Origin: Kaistella sp.
GTDB taxonomy: Bacteria > Bacteroidota > Bacteroidia > Flavobacteriales > Weeksellaceae
DNA: 64,000 nt
Direction: 5' to 3'
Assembly (NCBI GenBank): GCA_019459085.1
Contig: JAIBEW010000005.1
Location: forward strand, 51,156-115,155
The first letter of the stretch is position 1. Each line of letters opens with the position of its first letter. A program made the translations under genes and the position numbers. Shown one piece after another: positions 9,072-19,633 of the stretch. The notes beneath the pieces were generated by a model. That model was not told where the DNA came from and searched no databases. It saw nothing but the letters and a program-made list of their open reading frames with translations.

Positions 9072-9596
9072 TTAATCATCATCGGAATCGTTTCCTGCTT
9101 TTTCAGCTTCCGGCAGACCGTTTTCTTGTCCAGTTTCAGAATTCTGAATAGAAGCGCCGCTTCTAATCTCTGTGTGACGGATTTCGCCGCCGCTGTTTCC
9201 GGCTTTTTGCGCAAAAAATAAGGTGATCAGTGCAAAAGCCCCCACGATGAAAGGCATAAATTTAGAAAAAGCATAGTTCTTGAAATTAGCCAGAAGTGCA
9301 ACAACACTTATTCCTCCTAAAAAATAGGACAGCCCCGCAAAAAGTTCTGCGGCTTCTTCGTGTATTTTTATAAGATTTTCGGTAACGCCCGGAAGATTTT
9401 CAACTGATTCCTCTGCACCTTCTCCTGTTGACATTGCCGCGATGGTGGCTGCTGCACCAAGGAAAAAGATGATATACGCGTTTCTTTTTGAAGACTCGGA
9501 TTTGGTAAAAATTCCGATTAAAAGTAGAATTACTCCTGCGATAGGAAATATGATGGGCAGATGGTTAACAACCAAATGCAAATGTGCATTGTTCAT
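9072..9596 (-). CDS. DUF2231-like four-helix membrane protein
   Basis: The 174-residue protein starts MNNAHLHLVVNHLPI, the His-rich entry to helix 1 seen in DUF2231 proteins, and has four hydrophobic segments (about 8-27, 38-58, 85-102, 111-129). The last 45 residues form a hydrophilic, acidic tail ending NDSDDD, which could bind cations. It is second in the metal efflux operon, ahead of the pump gene. Its function is unknown. The His-rich start and acidic tail fit a metal- or haem-linked accessory role, but this is inference. Confidence 0.7.
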   Translation of the reverse strand: MNNAHLHLVVNHLPIIFPIAGVILLLIGIFTKSESSKRNAYIIFFLGAAATIAAMSTGEGAEESVENLPGVTENLIKIHEEAAELFAGLSYFLGGISVVALLANFKNYAFSKFMPFIVGAFALITLFFAQKAGNSGGEIRHTEIRSGASIQNSETGQENGLPEAEKAGNDSDDD

Positions 9597-9680
9597 TTTT
9601 TTTGATTTTAAATTTAAATAAATTGAAGGCGAAAAGATTCAGCAAAACATTTGCTGATACATTTCTTTTCCGGTCTGCAT

Positions 9681-10067
9681 TTAAACTAAAATCGGCGGAT
9701 GAAATATGGAAAATAATGGGTTTGAAATAAAAACAGGACAACCGGAGAAAATCCGTTTTTTCAGAATGAAAAAATCCGGTAAGGCAATTTCGAAATGAAA
9801 ACCATCCGGCATCGCTAGCCAGTTGGAGGAGGGAAAACCTGATTCATGGGTTTTAAAGGGCAGGCTCATGTCCTGCTCGTAATCTGAGTCAATGATCTGT
9901 TCATCCACATAATGCATTTTCCAGAAGGAAAAAAGAGTTGTTCCTGTGTTCGTGAGATTATGGGAAATGTAGTGTTCTATAAGATCGGGAATTTTCAGCA
10001 TCTGTTTTGCCTCCGTGAAGGAAAGGAGGTAAAGGCAGAGCAGGAAATAAACAATCGGACGTTTCAC
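9681..10067 (-). CDS. Small exported protein, first gene of the efflux operon
   Basis: A 128-residue protein with a signal peptide (MKRPIVYFLLCLYLLSFTEA), a soluble middle section with an acidic run (YVDEQIIDSDYEQDM) and a C-terminus ending in SIFHPPILV. No named domain was recognised. In Bacteroidetes, short exported proteins with a related HPP-type C-terminus often open metal RND operons, which agrees with the position here. It may be a periplasmic metal chaperone or sensor; that is a guess from context. A -7 element lies just upstream. Confidence 0.6.
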   Translation of the reverse strand: MKRPIVYFLLCLYLLSFTEAKQMLKIPDLIEHYISHNLTNTGTTLFSFWKMHYVDEQIIDSDYEQDMSLPFKTHESGFPSSNWLAMPDGFHFEIALPDFFILKKRIFSGCPVFISNPLFSIFHPPILV

Positions 10068-10079
10068 CTTACAAAGCTA

Positions 10080-10087
10080 CAAATTTA
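10080..10087 (-). promoter_or_regulatory. -7 element of the metal efflux operon (TAAATTTG)
   Basis: Read on the minus strand, 13 nt before the ATG at 10067. A second match, TAGCTTTG, is directly adjacent at 10072-10079. No properly spaced -33 TTTG is visible, which could mean an activated promoter. Confidence 0.5.
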
Positions 10088-10175
10088 CAATCATTTAAGA
10101 ATGAGGTGATTAGTAATTTGGATTTACTTTAATTAAAAATAACATCTCATCTCACCCTATTTATTGAAACAACCA

Positions 10176-10206
10176 TTGATAATTAATGGAGAAATTTCTA
10201 TTTTTG
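10176..10206 (+). promoter_or_regulatory. Promoter for the lipoprotein / cytochrome c pair
   Basis: TTG at 10176-10178, a 20-bp spacer, and TATTTTTG at 10199-10206 match the Bacteroidetes -33/-7 consensus. Transcription would start near 10212, twelve bases before the ATG at 10224. Confidence 0.7.
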
Positions 10207-10223
10207 TCCAAATTAAATTCAGA

Positions 10224-10442
10224 ATGAAAAAAATCTTAACAATGGCTTTGATCGGTGGTTTGTTCGCCGCAAGCTGCTCAAAAAAAGAAAATACATATCA
10301 ACAGGACAGCAACACGATGATGGCAGAGCCTGAAGTAATCGTGTCAGATTCTCCACAAACTTCTGCAGATCAGGCATCATTGGCCAGACCAATGCCGAAA
10401 GCAGATTCTACAGCGGTAAGTGATTCCGCGGCAGCGAAATAA
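10224..10442 (+). CDS. Small lipoprotein
   Basis: The frame is open from 10164, but the promoter at 10176-10206 and a good lipoprotein signal (MKKILTMALIGGLFAASC, Cys18) set the start at 10224, giving 72 residues. The mature part is low-complexity and rich in Ser, Ala, Asp and Gln, with no recognised domain. The stop overlaps the start of the next gene, a lipoprotein cytochrome c, so the two are probably translated together and anchored in the same membrane. Function unknown. Confidence 0.7.
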   Translation: MKKILTMALIGGLFAASCSKKENTYQQDSNTMMAEPEVIVSDSPQTSADQASLARPMPKADSTAVSDSAAAK

Positions 10443-10861
10443 TGCCGATGAAAAAAATTTTCATCAGCTTCGCGATATCTTTTTTTCTTTTTTCGTGCTC
10501 GAAAAAAGAGTCATCTTCCATTCCTGATCATGAGTCTGTTGTGGTATCGGAAACTGAAGAAAAACTTCCTGAGGTTGATTCTGCAACAGTTTCAGATGAA
10601 ATTATTGCTGAAGGAAAAGCTTTGGTTGAAGGTGCAGACTGTATGACGTGTCATCAGGTTGAAGAAAAAATGATTGGCCCGTCTTATTTGGATGTTGCAG
10701 GAAAATATGAAAATACTCCTGAAAATGCTGCACTTCTTGCGGACAAGATCATAGAAGGCGGAAGCGGTGTTTGGGGAAGTGTTCCAATGGCCGCACATCC
10801 GGGAATGAACCGCGATAATGCAAATAAAATGGTAGCATATATTTTGAGCCTGAGAAAATAA
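10442..10861 (+). CDS. Lipoprotein c-type cytochrome, cytochrome c551-like
   Basis: A 139-residue protein with a lipoprotein signal ending at LFSC (Cys19), an acidic linker, and a single-haem cytochrome c domain: haem-binding CMTCH at 67-71, and Met116 in WGSVPMAAHP as the likely sixth ligand. It would carry electrons while tethered to a membrane on the periplasmic side. The start ATG overlaps the stop of the previous lipoprotein gene; a second ATG two codons on (MKK) is an equal candidate. A terminator follows. Confidence 0.88.
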   Translation: MPMKKIFISFAISFFLFSCSKKESSSIPDHESVVVSETEEKLPEVDSATVSDEIIAEGKALVEGADCMTCHQVEEKMIGPSYLDVAGKYENTPENAALLADKIIEGGSGVWGSVPMAAHPGMNRDNANKMVAYILSLRK

Positions 10862-10883
10862 ATATTCGGTGAGTAAATACAAG

Positions 10884-10909
10884 AACAGTCGTTTTCCGGC
10901 TGTTTTTTT
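10884..10909 (+). terminator. Terminator after the cytochrome c gene
   Basis: An 8-bp stem (AACAGTCG / CGGCTGTT, one G-U pair) followed by seven T. Confidence 0.75.
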
Positions 10910-10944
10910 ATGCGCAATCATCAAAAAAATTGCATAAAAAACAC

Positions 10945-10952
10945 TAAATTTG
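10945..10952 (+). promoter_or_regulatory. -7 element of lysS (TAAATTTG)
   Basis: Exact TAnnTTTG match 21 nt before the lysS ATG; the -33 partner is not clear. Confidence 0.55.
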
Positions 10953-10973
10953 CGCCTTAAAAAGCAATAAGAA

Positions 10974-12671
10974 ATGCAGTTATCAGAACAGGAAATTATC
11001 AGAAGAGAAAAGTTAGTAACCCTTCAGAAAATGGGTATTGATGCTTTTCCTGCTGAAGAATATACAATCACGGAGACTACGAAATCCATCAAGGAAAATT
11101 TTCAAGAAGGAAAAAAGGTGAAGATTGCCGGAAGACTAATGAGTCGCAGGATTCAGGGAAAAGCAAGTTTTGCTGAAATTCAGGACTCAGAAGGCAGGAT
11201 TCAGGTGTATTTTAACCGTGATGAAATCTGTCCCGGCGAGGATAAAAGCCTTTACAATGATATTTACAAACATCTTTCAGACATCGGTGACATCATCGGT
11301 ATCGAAGGTGAACTCTTTAATACTCAGGTTGGAGAAATGACCGTGAAAGTCGAGCATTTCAAAATTCTGACAAAATCTTTACGTCCGCTTCCGCAGCCGA
11401 GAACCGATGAAAACGGAACGGTTCACGATGCTTTTAATGATCCCGAACTCCGTTACAGACAACGTTATGTGGACTTAATTGTAAATCCGCAAGTGAAAGA
11501 GGTTTTTGTAAAAAGAACAAAACTCTTCAATGCGATGCGTACATTTTTTAATGATGCAGGCTATTTTGAAGTGGAAACGCCTATTTTACAGTCGATTCCG
11601 GGGGGAGCTGCCGCAAAGCCTTTCATTACGCATCACAATGCTCTGGATATTCCACTGTATTTAAGAGTTGCAAACGAACTATATTTAAAAAGACTTATTG
11701 TAGGTGGTTTCGACGGTGTTTATGAGTTTTCCAAGAACTTCAGGAACGAAGGAATGGACAGGACTCACAACCCCGAATTCACGGCGATGGAGATTTATGT
11801 GGCCTACAAAGACTATAACTGGATGATGGATTTCACCGAAAAACTGCTCGAATTCTGTGCAGTTCAGGTGAACGGAGCTACAGAAGCCACTTTCGGAGAG
11901 CATCAGATTAATTTCAAGGCACCTTATCCGAGAATTTCGATGACTGAAGCAATACAGAAATTCACCGGTTTCGACATTACCGGAAAATCTGAAAACGAAC
12001 TGTTCGATTTTGCAAGATCAATCGGTGTCGACGCTAACGAAACAATGGGCAAAGGAAAACTCATCGATGAAATTTTTGGGGAAAAATGCGAAGGGAACTT
12101 TATTCAGCCGACTTTCATTACCGATTATCCGGTCGAAATGTCGCCTTTAACCAAAAAACACCGAAGCAAAGAAGGACTTACTGAGCGTTTTGAACTGATG
12201 ATCTGCGGAAAAGAGGTCGCAAATGCGTATTCCGAATTAAACGATCCGATTGACCAGCGCGAACGCTTTGAAGCGCAGCTTTCGCTTTCTGAAAGAGGCG
12301 ACGATGAGGCGATGTTCATCGACAACGATTTCCTCCGCGCACTGGAATACGGAATGCCGCCAACTTCGGGCTTGGGAATCGGAATGGACCGACTGATTAT
12401 GTTTTTAACGAACAATGCGTCCATTCAGGAAGTGCTGTTTTTTCCACAGATGAAACCCGAAAAAACGGTTCCTCAGATCGAACTGGGAGAGGATGAAAAA
12501 GTGATTCTGGAAATCCTGAATTCTCAGGAAGAACCATTTGCGCTAAACGAGATAAAGGAGAGAAGCCAGCTTTCAGGAAAAAAGTGGGATAAAGCCACTA
12601 AAAATCTCTCAAAATATGAAATGATTAAAGTTGAAAAAACGGAAGATGCTGTTTTGATGAGACTTGTTTAA
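10974..12671 (+). CDS. lysS: Lysyl-tRNA synthetase, class II
   Basis: It charges tRNA-Lys with lysine. The 565-residue protein has an N-terminal OB-fold anticodon-binding domain (about 50-155) and a class II core: motif 1 around YFEVETPILQ, motif 2 FRNEGMDRTHNPEFT near residue 255, and motif 3 GLGIGMDRLIMFLT near residue 465. The last 60 residues or so (from GEDEKVILEILNSQEEP) extend beyond the usual bacterial LysRS end and look like a small winged-helix-type appendage. It has its own promoter and terminator. Confidence 0.97.
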   Translation: MQLSEQEIIRREKLVTLQKMGIDAFPAEEYTITETTKSIKENFQEGKKVKIAGRLMSRRIQGKASFAEIQDSEGRIQVYFNRDEICPGEDKSLYNDIYKHLSDIGDIIGIEGELFNTQVGEMTVKVEHFKILTKSLRPLPQPRTDENGTVHDAFNDPELRYRQRYVDLIVNPQVKEVFVKRTKLFNAMRTFFNDAGYFEVETPILQSIPGGAAAKPFITHHNALDIPLYLRVANELYLKRLIVGGFDGVYEFSKNFRNEGMDRTHNPEFTAMEIYVAYKDYNWMMDFTEKLLEFCAVQVNGATEATFGEHQINFKAPYPRISMTEAIQKFTGFDITGKSENELFDFARSIGVDANETMGKGKLIDEIFGEKCEGNFIQPTFITDYPVEMSPLTKKHRSKEGLTERFELMICGKEVANAYSELNDPIDQRERFEAQLSLSERGDDEAMFIDNDFLRALEYGMPPTSGLGIGMDRLIMFLTNNASIQEVLFFPQMKPEKTVPQIELGEDEKVILEILNSQEEPFALNEIKERSQLSGKKWDKATKNLSKYEMIKVEKTEDAVLMRLV

Positions 12672-12691
12672 AATAATATTTAGAATTAATG

Positions 12692-12715
12692 AAACGGGCT
12701 TCGGTCCGTTTTTTT
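12692..12715 (+). terminator. Terminator after lysS
   Basis: Hairpin AACGGGCT / GGTCCGTT (arms with G-U pairs, short TTC-containing loop) followed by a long T-run. Confidence 0.75.
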
Positions 12716-12839
12716 ATGCTCCGGAAAAAAGAAAACTTAAAATATTCCACGAAATTTTATGCTAATTCCTCAACTTTTATAATGCATTTAAACTTTCATA
12801 AACCAAAAAAAATCACGATATTTGTAGGTCTTTGCATAA

Positions 12840-14849
<2,010 letters not shown>

Positions 14850-14875
14850 CAGTAAATGATTATAATTCATACAGA

Positions 14876-14902
14876 AACCGTTCAGTTTTGGACGGTTTTT
14901 TG
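14876..14902 (+). terminator. Terminator after gyrB
   Basis: An 8-bp stem (AACCGTTC / GGACGGTT, one G-U pair) followed by a T-run. Confidence 0.75.
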
Positions 14903-15060
14903 TATTTAACCGAAAAATTAAAAAATGAAAATCTTGATTCTGTCCGCATTTGTTAAAACGTTTCTTTTTCGGGCATTAAAGAAGTGCTGACTCCCGATTT
15001 CAAATTTGAAATGAAAATCCAATAAATCCTTTTAAGAAGCTTTATTACCTGTCTTTTGTA

Positions 15061-15068
15061 TACTTTTG
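15061..15068 (+). promoter_or_regulatory. -7 element next to the start of the lipid-kinase gene (TACTTTTG)
   Basis: The match ends four bases before the ATG at 15073, so the transcript would begin at or within a few bases of the start codon: a leaderless-mRNA candidate. Confidence 0.5.
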
Positions 15069-15072
15069 TCCA

Positions 15073-15924
15073 ATGAAAAACGTCGCGTTCATCATCAATC
15101 CATTTTCAGCAAAAAAAAATTACGGAGTTTTCCTTTCGGCGCTAATAAAGAAGATGGAAAACCCACTGTATTACATTTCAGATTCCATTGAAGGGACGCG
15201 TGATTTCATTGATGAGAATTTCCACAATATTGACGTTTTTGTTGCAGTAGGCGGTGACGGGACGATCTCTACCGTTGCGCAGAAAATCCTCAACACCGAA
15301 AAAATTCTTGCCATTTTTCCGGCAGGTTCAGGAAACGGTTTTTCGAATGAAACCCATTTTTCAAAAAATATCGACGAACTTTTACATAAAATCGCACTTC
15401 GGAACTATAAATTCATCGATACTTTTACCGTGAACGGACAGATTTCCATCAATGTTTCCGGGACGGGTTTCGACGGTAAAGTGGTGAAGGAATTTGAAAA
15501 AACAACCCGCGGTTTTCTGAATTATATCGAAGTATCCTTAAAAACATTCTGGAATTATAAGCCCATTCAGGTAAATTTTACAGACGGAAATTTCAAGGAA
15601 TTTAACGGAAAATACCTGATGCTGAATATTGCCAACACCCGCCAGTTCGGGAACAACGCGTATATCGCTCCGCATGCAAGTAAAAGCGACGGCTTGGTGG
15701 AAGTGGTTCTGGTGAAGAAATTTCCTTTTTTTTATTCGCCTCTTTTTGCGTACATGATGTTTACAAAAAGCCTTAAAAACAATGAGTATATTCGGTACTT
15801 ATCGGTACCGGAAATCGAATTTATGGTCAGTACAACAAACTGGCATCTTGACGGGGAATTTAAAAAGATTGAATCACCGGTAAAGGTAAAAGTGGTGCCG
15901 AAAAGTCTGAGGATTTTACAGTGA
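15073..15924 (+). CDS. Diacylglycerol-kinase-family lipid kinase (YegS/BmrU type)
   Basis: The 283-residue soluble protein carries the DAGK catalytic signature GGDGT at 60-64 and PAGSGNGF at 83-90, followed by the two-domain fold that ends with a WHLDGE segment as in YegS. It would phosphorylate a lipid hydroxyl with ATP; the substrate is not predictable. In Bacteroidetes these proteins are annotated as diacylglycerol or sphingosine kinases. The 3' end overlaps the convergent photolyase gene by 9 bp, and no terminator lies between them. Confidence 0.88.
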   Translation: MKNVAFIINPFSAKKNYGVFLSALIKKMENPLYYISDSIEGTRDFIDENFHNIDVFVAVGGDGTISTVAQKILNTEKILAIFPAGSGNGFSNETHFSKNIDELLHKIALRNYKFIDTFTVNGQISINVSGTGFDGKVVKEFEKTTRGFLNYIEVSLKTFWNYKPIQVNFTDGNFKEFNGKYLMLNIANTRQFGNNAYIAPHASKSDGLVEVVLVKKFPFFYSPLFAYMMFTKSLKNNEYIRYLSVPEIEFMVSTTNWHLDGEFKKIESPVKVKVVPKSLRILQ

Positions 15925-17220
15925 TTCCTGTAAAGCTTTTTTAAAGGTTTCCAAAGCACGTTCTCTTGCAAATTTATGATCGATAATGGGTTTTGGATAG
16001 GCCGAAGTTCCCAGTTCCTTTACCCATTTTTTAATGTAAATAAAATCCGGATCAAATTTTTTCTGCTGTTCCTCGGGATTGAAAACCCTGAAATAAGGCG
16101 CCGCATCGCAGCCGGAACCTGCGCTCCATTGCCAGTTTCCGTTATTGGCAGACAAATCATAATCCAAAAGTTTCTCAGCAAAGTAGGCTTCGCCAATTCT
16201 CCAGTCGGTCAGCAAATGTTTGGTGAGAAAACTCGCGCAAACCATTCTCATGCGGTTGTGCATCAGTCCGGTTTCGTTCAGTTCGCGCATTCCGGCATCC
16301 ACAATAGGAAATCCGGTTTGTCCTTCTTTCCATTTTTTAAAATTTTCCTCATCATAAATCCACGGAATTCTGTCATATTTTATTTTAAAGGACTGATTTA
16401 CCACTTTGGGAAAATGATAGAGAATCTGCATGAAAAACTCCCGCCAAATCAGTTCTTTCAGATAGGTTTCATTGAGTGAAGACGGAGTTTTGGCCAGTTC
16501 GCGAACGCTGATGGTTCCAAACCGTAAATGCACACCCATTTCTGAAGTTTTAGTGGCCGGAAAATTCCGGGTTTCGTGGTAATTTTTTAGAATTTCAGCG
16601 TTGATTTCCGGACTTTGAAACTGAAATCCGGTTGGCTGAAAACCGATTTTTTCTACGCTAATTTCCTGCTTTTCAATATTCTCAAAATTCTGAAAAAAAT
16701 CCTCGGATGGATAATGTGTTTTTTCCGCAGAATTATATTTTAAAAGCCACTGTTTTGAATAAGGCGTGTAAACGGTGTAAGGCGTTTTGTCGGACTTCAG
16801 TATTTCATCTTTCTGAAAATGAACCTGATCTTTAAACGTCTGAAATTCTATTTTTTGTTGGCTTAAAAATTCTTTTACCTCTGCGTCTCTTTTAATGGCC
16901 GCAGGTTCGTAGTCCTTATTGCAGAAGATTTTTTCAACCGTATAGTTTTCTGTAATTTCTTTAAAAATTTCCAAAGGTTTGCCATGAAAAATTTTAATGG
17001 ATTTTCCTGTTTCTTCCAGTTCTTCATTGATTTGTTGCAAGGCCTGAATAATGAAATCAACTCTGCGGTCTTCCTTATTTTCCAGTTTCGACAGAATTTC
17101 AGTATCAAAAATGAAAATGGGCAACACTTTATTTCCTGAAATTAGAGCCTGATAAAGTCCATGATTGTCGTTTAAACGCAAGTCTCTTCTGAACCAGAAA
17201 ACGGATAATTTTTCAGGCAT
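15916..17220 (-). CDS. phrB: Deoxyribodipyrimidine photolyase (cryptochrome/photolyase family)
   Basis: A light-driven flavoenzyme that splits cyclobutane pyrimidine dimers. The 434 residues comprise an N-terminal Rossmann-like antenna domain (FWFRRDLRLNDNHGL) and a helical FAD domain with TGFPIVDAGMREL at 302-314, MHNRMRM at 320-326, DWRIGE at 339-344 (electron-transfer Trp339) and the ANNGNWQWSAG segment with Trp363 followed by DAAPYFRVFNP. This is the class I CPD photolyase pattern. It is the last gene of an eight-gene minus-strand operon, one base from the MarR gene. Confidence 0.93.
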   Translation of the reverse strand: MPEKLSVFWFRRDLRLNDNHGLYQALISGNKVLPIFIFDTEILSKLENKEDRRVDFIIQALQQINEELEETGKSIKIFHGKPLEIFKEITENYTVEKIFCNKDYEPAAIKRDAEVKEFLSQQKIEFQTFKDQVHFQKDEILKSDKTPYTVYTPYSKQWLLKYNSAEKTHYPSEDFFQNFENIEKQEISVEKIGFQPTGFQFQSPEINAEILKNYHETRNFPATKTSEMGVHLRFGTISVRELAKTPSSLNETYLKELIWREFFMQILYHFPKVVNQSFKIKYDRIPWIYDEENFKKWKEGQTGFPIVDAGMRELNETGLMHNRMRMVCASFLTKHLLTDWRIGEAYFAEKLLDYDLSANNGNWQWSAGSGCDAAPYFRVFNPEEQQKKFDPDFIYIKKWVKELGTSAYPKPIIDHKFARERALETFKKALQESL

Positions 17221-17221
17221 A

Positions 17222-17863
17222 TTAAAGTAATTTCAAAATTTCAGACGTGTTTTCATTTTTGAAATTCGAATAAACGGTGTGATGAAACGTATTGAGTTTC
17301 TTCAGAGAGGCCAACAAATTTTCTTTTTCTTTTGTGGTAAGCTGTCCGCACATGATTTTTGAAACCACGGTAATATCCTGCATGGATTCCAGAAATACCT
17401 TTTTTCCTTTATCTGTGACGGCGAGGCGCGTACTTCTTTTGTCCTTCTTATCGGGACTTTCAGACAGCAAACCGTTTTTTACCAGACGTTTAATGATTTC
17501 GATGCCGGTTTGTTTTTCGTGCGCATTTTTTTCAATGAGCTGCATTTTCGTCAGGCTGTCATAATCCATCATTCTGAACAGATAAGTGAAATCTTCGTTC
17601 ACCAAATCCGGATGGCTTTCGAGTGATTTTCTGATGAGCTGTTTCGAATATCTTCCCAACATAATTACCTGTTTTGCGATTTCATTTTCAAGATCGAAAA
17701 CCTCCAGATCAAACTTTTCGGTTAAATTTCGGGGATTTTCCTTTTCGTATGACTTTTGGTTCAGGTACAGCCGAAAATCTTCCAAACTGGACTGGCTGTT
17801 AGGATGATTTTTCTGAAAATGATCCAGTGCTGTTAAAATCTCAATGATTAAAGGTAATTCCAT
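17222..17863 (-). CDS. MarR-family winged-helix regulator
   Basis: A 213-residue protein, longer than typical MarR (about 150), because of an N-terminal extension of about 60 residues. The winged helix follows: helix-turn-helix around SLTKMQLIEKNAHEKQTGIE and IIKRLVKNGLLSE, with wing DKKDKRSTRLAVTDKG. It is inserted between the SDR and photolyase genes with gaps of 9 bp and 1 bp, so it is cotranscribed and probably controls this operon or itself. MarR proteins often respond to small phenolic or oxidised ligands; the ligand here is unknown. Confidence 0.85.
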   Translation of the reverse strand: MELPLIIEILTALDHFQKNHPNSQSSLEDFRLYLNQKSYEKENPRNLTEKFDLEVFDLENEIAKQVIMLGRYSKQLIRKSLESHPDLVNEDFTYLFRMMDYDSLTKMQLIEKNAHEKQTGIEIIKRLVKNGLLSESPDKKDKRSTRLAVTDKGKKVFLESMQDITVVSKIMCGQLTTKEKENLLASLKKLNTFHHTVYSNFKNENTSEILKLL

Positions 17864-17872
17864 CGCTTTTCT

Positions 17873-18568
17873 TTAAAGTTTAATATTTCCCAAACCGCCA
17901 TCAACCCCAATAATTTGTCCTGTAATCCAGGAACTTTGGTCTGAAACCAAAAAAGCCGCAAGCTGCGCGCTGTCTTCGGCGTTACCAATTCTCTGCAGCG
18001 GATGCCTTTTGGCCGAAACTTCTCTTTTCTCATCAGTCGAAAGCAGAACCGACGCTAACTGCGTATCCGAAAGCGACGGCGCAATTACGTTTACCCGAAT
18101 TTTCTGCGGCGCGAGTTCTGCAGCCAGACTTTTAGCAAAACCTTCCACAGCTCCTTTACGTGCAGCAACTGATGTATGAAACGGCATTCCCACTTTTGCG
18201 GCCACACTGCTGAAAAGCACCACGGAAGCTGAACCGGATTTCTTAAGAACAGGTAGACATTTTTGAATGATCCGGACTGTTCCAATCATATTTTGCTGAA
18301 AATCTGCCAGAAAATCTTCTTCGGTTAATCTGCTGAACGGTTTCAGGTTGATAGAACCCGGACAAAATACCAGTCCGTGCAGTTCTTCAGGCAAAGATAC
18401 TTTACTCAAATCATCTTTGGAAATATCGAGCTGAAAAAAATGCGTATCCAAAACTTCCAGTTCGGCTGTCAAATTCCGTGAAATGGTGAAGAGATTTTCA
18501 TCTCTGAGCAGTTGGGCAGTTTTAAGACCTATTCCTTTCCCCGCTCCTACAATTAAAATATTTTTCAT
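17873..18568 (-). CDS. SDR-family protein with Val in place of the catalytic Tyr
   Basis: The 231-residue Rossmann protein has an NAD(P)-binding GAGKGIG at 8-14, the active-site Ser in FSSVAAKVG (about 120-121) and a C-terminal GQIIGVDGG. The usual YxxxK is VAARK at 134-138: Lys138 is kept, but Val134 replaces the catalytic Tyr, so ordinary SDR oxidoreduction is doubtful. I recall flavobacterial relatives with Ile or Val here, which would suggest a conserved variant, not decay. The start overlaps the end of the DUF2256 gene by 47 bp. It may bind nucleotide as a structural or cofactor-handling partner of the photolyase (inference). Confidence 0.8.
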   Translation of the reverse strand: MKNILIVGAGKGIGLKTAQLLRDENLFTISRNLTAELEVLDTHFFQLDISKDDLSKVSLPEELHGLVFCPGSINLKPFSRLTEEDFLADFQQNMIGTVRIIQKCLPVLKKSGSASVVLFSSVAAKVGMPFHTSVAARKGAVEGFAKSLAAELAPQKIRVNVIAPSLSDTQLASVLLSTDEKREVSAKRHPLQRIGNAEDSAQLAAFLVSDQSSWITGQIIGVDGGLGNIKL

Positions 18569-18725
18569 CGTTGATTTCAGTCTTTAAAATTTTAGATTTC
18601 TTACATCGATCACTGCAGAACCGCACCTTTTCCCAGTCTTTTTCCCATTTTTTACGCCATGAAAAAGGCCTTTGGCAGATTGGGCAGATTTTGGAAGGCA
18701 AATGTTGTTTCTTTACGTTTCTCAA
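18522..18725 (-). CDS. DUF2256 mini zinc-ribbon protein, photolyase-associated
   Basis: The core [18 protein letters not shown], then [12 protein letters not shown], is the DUF2256 signature with four cysteines in CxxC...CxxxC spacing, likely binding zinc. No ATG fits: the nearest in-frame ATG at 18794 would overlap flavin reductase by 64 bp. A TTG at 18725, five bases after that gene's stop, gives 67 residues and is preferred. The last 15 codons overlap the SDR gene in another frame. DUF2256 genes are known neighbours of photolyase/cryptochrome genes, but their function is undetermined. The gene is easily missed by annotation because of its size, start and overlap. Confidence 0.75.
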   Translation of the reverse strand: MRNVKKQHLPSKICPICQRPFSWRKKWEKDWEKVRFCSDRCKKSKILKTEINDEKYFNCRSGERNRS

Positions 18726-18730
18726 ATCAA

Positions 18731-19339
18731 TCAGGGTTTGGCATACGCGAGTTTTTCTGCAAATTTCCCTGTGAAATAGGCGTCCAGGCCACAACTTAAA
18801 AGTAAGTTACGTGGGTTGACAAAACCATCTGCTAAAAGCCGCTCTTCCGGAAGATAAATCCTTTCTATACTGCCAATAATTAAATTGGTATTGTTAATTT
18901 CGAGGTTTAAAATCTGCTGCAGCTTCATTTCAATTTTAATCTCCGCTTCCTTTACAAAAGGCGCAAAACAATCCTGAAAATATTCAGGAGTAAGACTCAC
19001 TTCTGTGAACTCTGAGATGTTTTCCGGATATCTTGCAGAAGTCTGATGGACTTTTTCAGCATATTTTTTATCCAGGAAATTCACGGTATAGCTTTCTGTT
19101 TCTCTGATATTTCCCAAAGTATGCCGCTCTGCAGATGCCGGTCTTGAAATCAATCCGAACAAAGCAGGATGTGCGCCGAGGTGAATCAGGGAATTAAATA
19201 CGGCCAAATTTTCATTTCCTTTTTTGGATTTGGTACCGATCAGCGCAACCTGTCGGATTCCGGCCAACGAATTAATCAGTTGGGCAAGGAAACGTTTCTC
19301 AGATTGGGCGAGTGTAATTTTATCAATAATCATCAGCAT
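18731..19339 (-). CDS. Flavin reductase family protein
   Basis: The 202-residue protein has the FMN-binding split-barrel pattern: [19 protein letters not shown], then [20 protein letters not shown] and [20 protein letters not shown]. It ends in [11 protein letters not shown]. Such proteins bind FMN or FAD and reduce it with NAD(P)H. A second ATG two codons later (MIIDKITL) is equally possible. It sits between TIGR03643 and DUF2256 in the photolyase operon, where supplying or re-reducing the photolyase FAD is an attractive but unproven role. Confidence 0.82.
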   Translation of the reverse strand: MLMIIDKITLAQSEKRFLAQLINSLAGIRQVALIGTKSKKGNENLAVFNSLIHLGAHPALFGLISRPASAERHTLGNIRETESYTVNFLDKKYAEKVHQTSARYPENISEFTEVSLTPEYFQDCFAPFVKEAEIKIEMKLQQILNLEINNTNLIIGSIERIYLPEERLLADGFVNPRNLLLSCGLDAYFTGKFAEKLAYAKP

Positions 19340-19355
19340 TTCGAAGTTGAAATAA

Positions 19356-19631
19356 TTATCTTTTACTTATCTTATTCGCACTTATTGTACGCTGTCTGGA
19401 ACATTTAAACCGCGTTATTTCTACATTTCTTTTCTTCAGATGTTTATGACTGATGTCTGAGTTTACACGTTTTCGCCAAAGATTGAAAGAGGTTCTTTTC
19501 AGTTCCTTTCTCATCAGTGCGATGACTTCTTTCTCAGAAACTCCAAACTGATAGGCGATCGCTTCGAAAGGAGTGCGGTCTTCCCAAGCCATTTCTATAA
19601 TCCGGTCCAGATTTTCAGGCGTTAAATTCAA
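19356..19631 (-). CDS. TIGR03643 family protein, photolyase-associated
   Basis: The first 60 residues match the TIGR03643 pattern closely (LDRIIEMAWEDRTPFEAI, FGVSEKEVIALMRKELK, SFNLWRKRV). This is a short helix-turn-helix-like family of unknown function that is found beside photolyase and cryptochrome genes. The last 30 residues are Arg/Lys-rich (RRQ, KISKR), consistent with nucleic-acid binding. It starts 2 bp after the ABC1 kinase gene. A DNA-binding or photolyase-partner role is inference from composition and context. Confidence 0.85.
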   Translation of the reverse strand: MNLTPENLDRIIEMAWEDRTPFEAIAYQFGVSEKEVIALMRKELKRTSFNLWRKRVNSDISHKHLKKRNVEITRFKCSRQRTISANKISKR

Positions 19632-19633
19632 CG

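Noticed and set aside
8954..9214. ORF on the minus strand overlapping the DUF2231 gene end
   Set aside because: Different frame from the real gene, no family, and the gap instead contains inverted repeats.
10164..10223. Twenty-codon upstream extension of the lipoprotein ORF
   Set aside because: The promoter at 10176-10206 lies within it and the lipoprotein signal starts at 10224.
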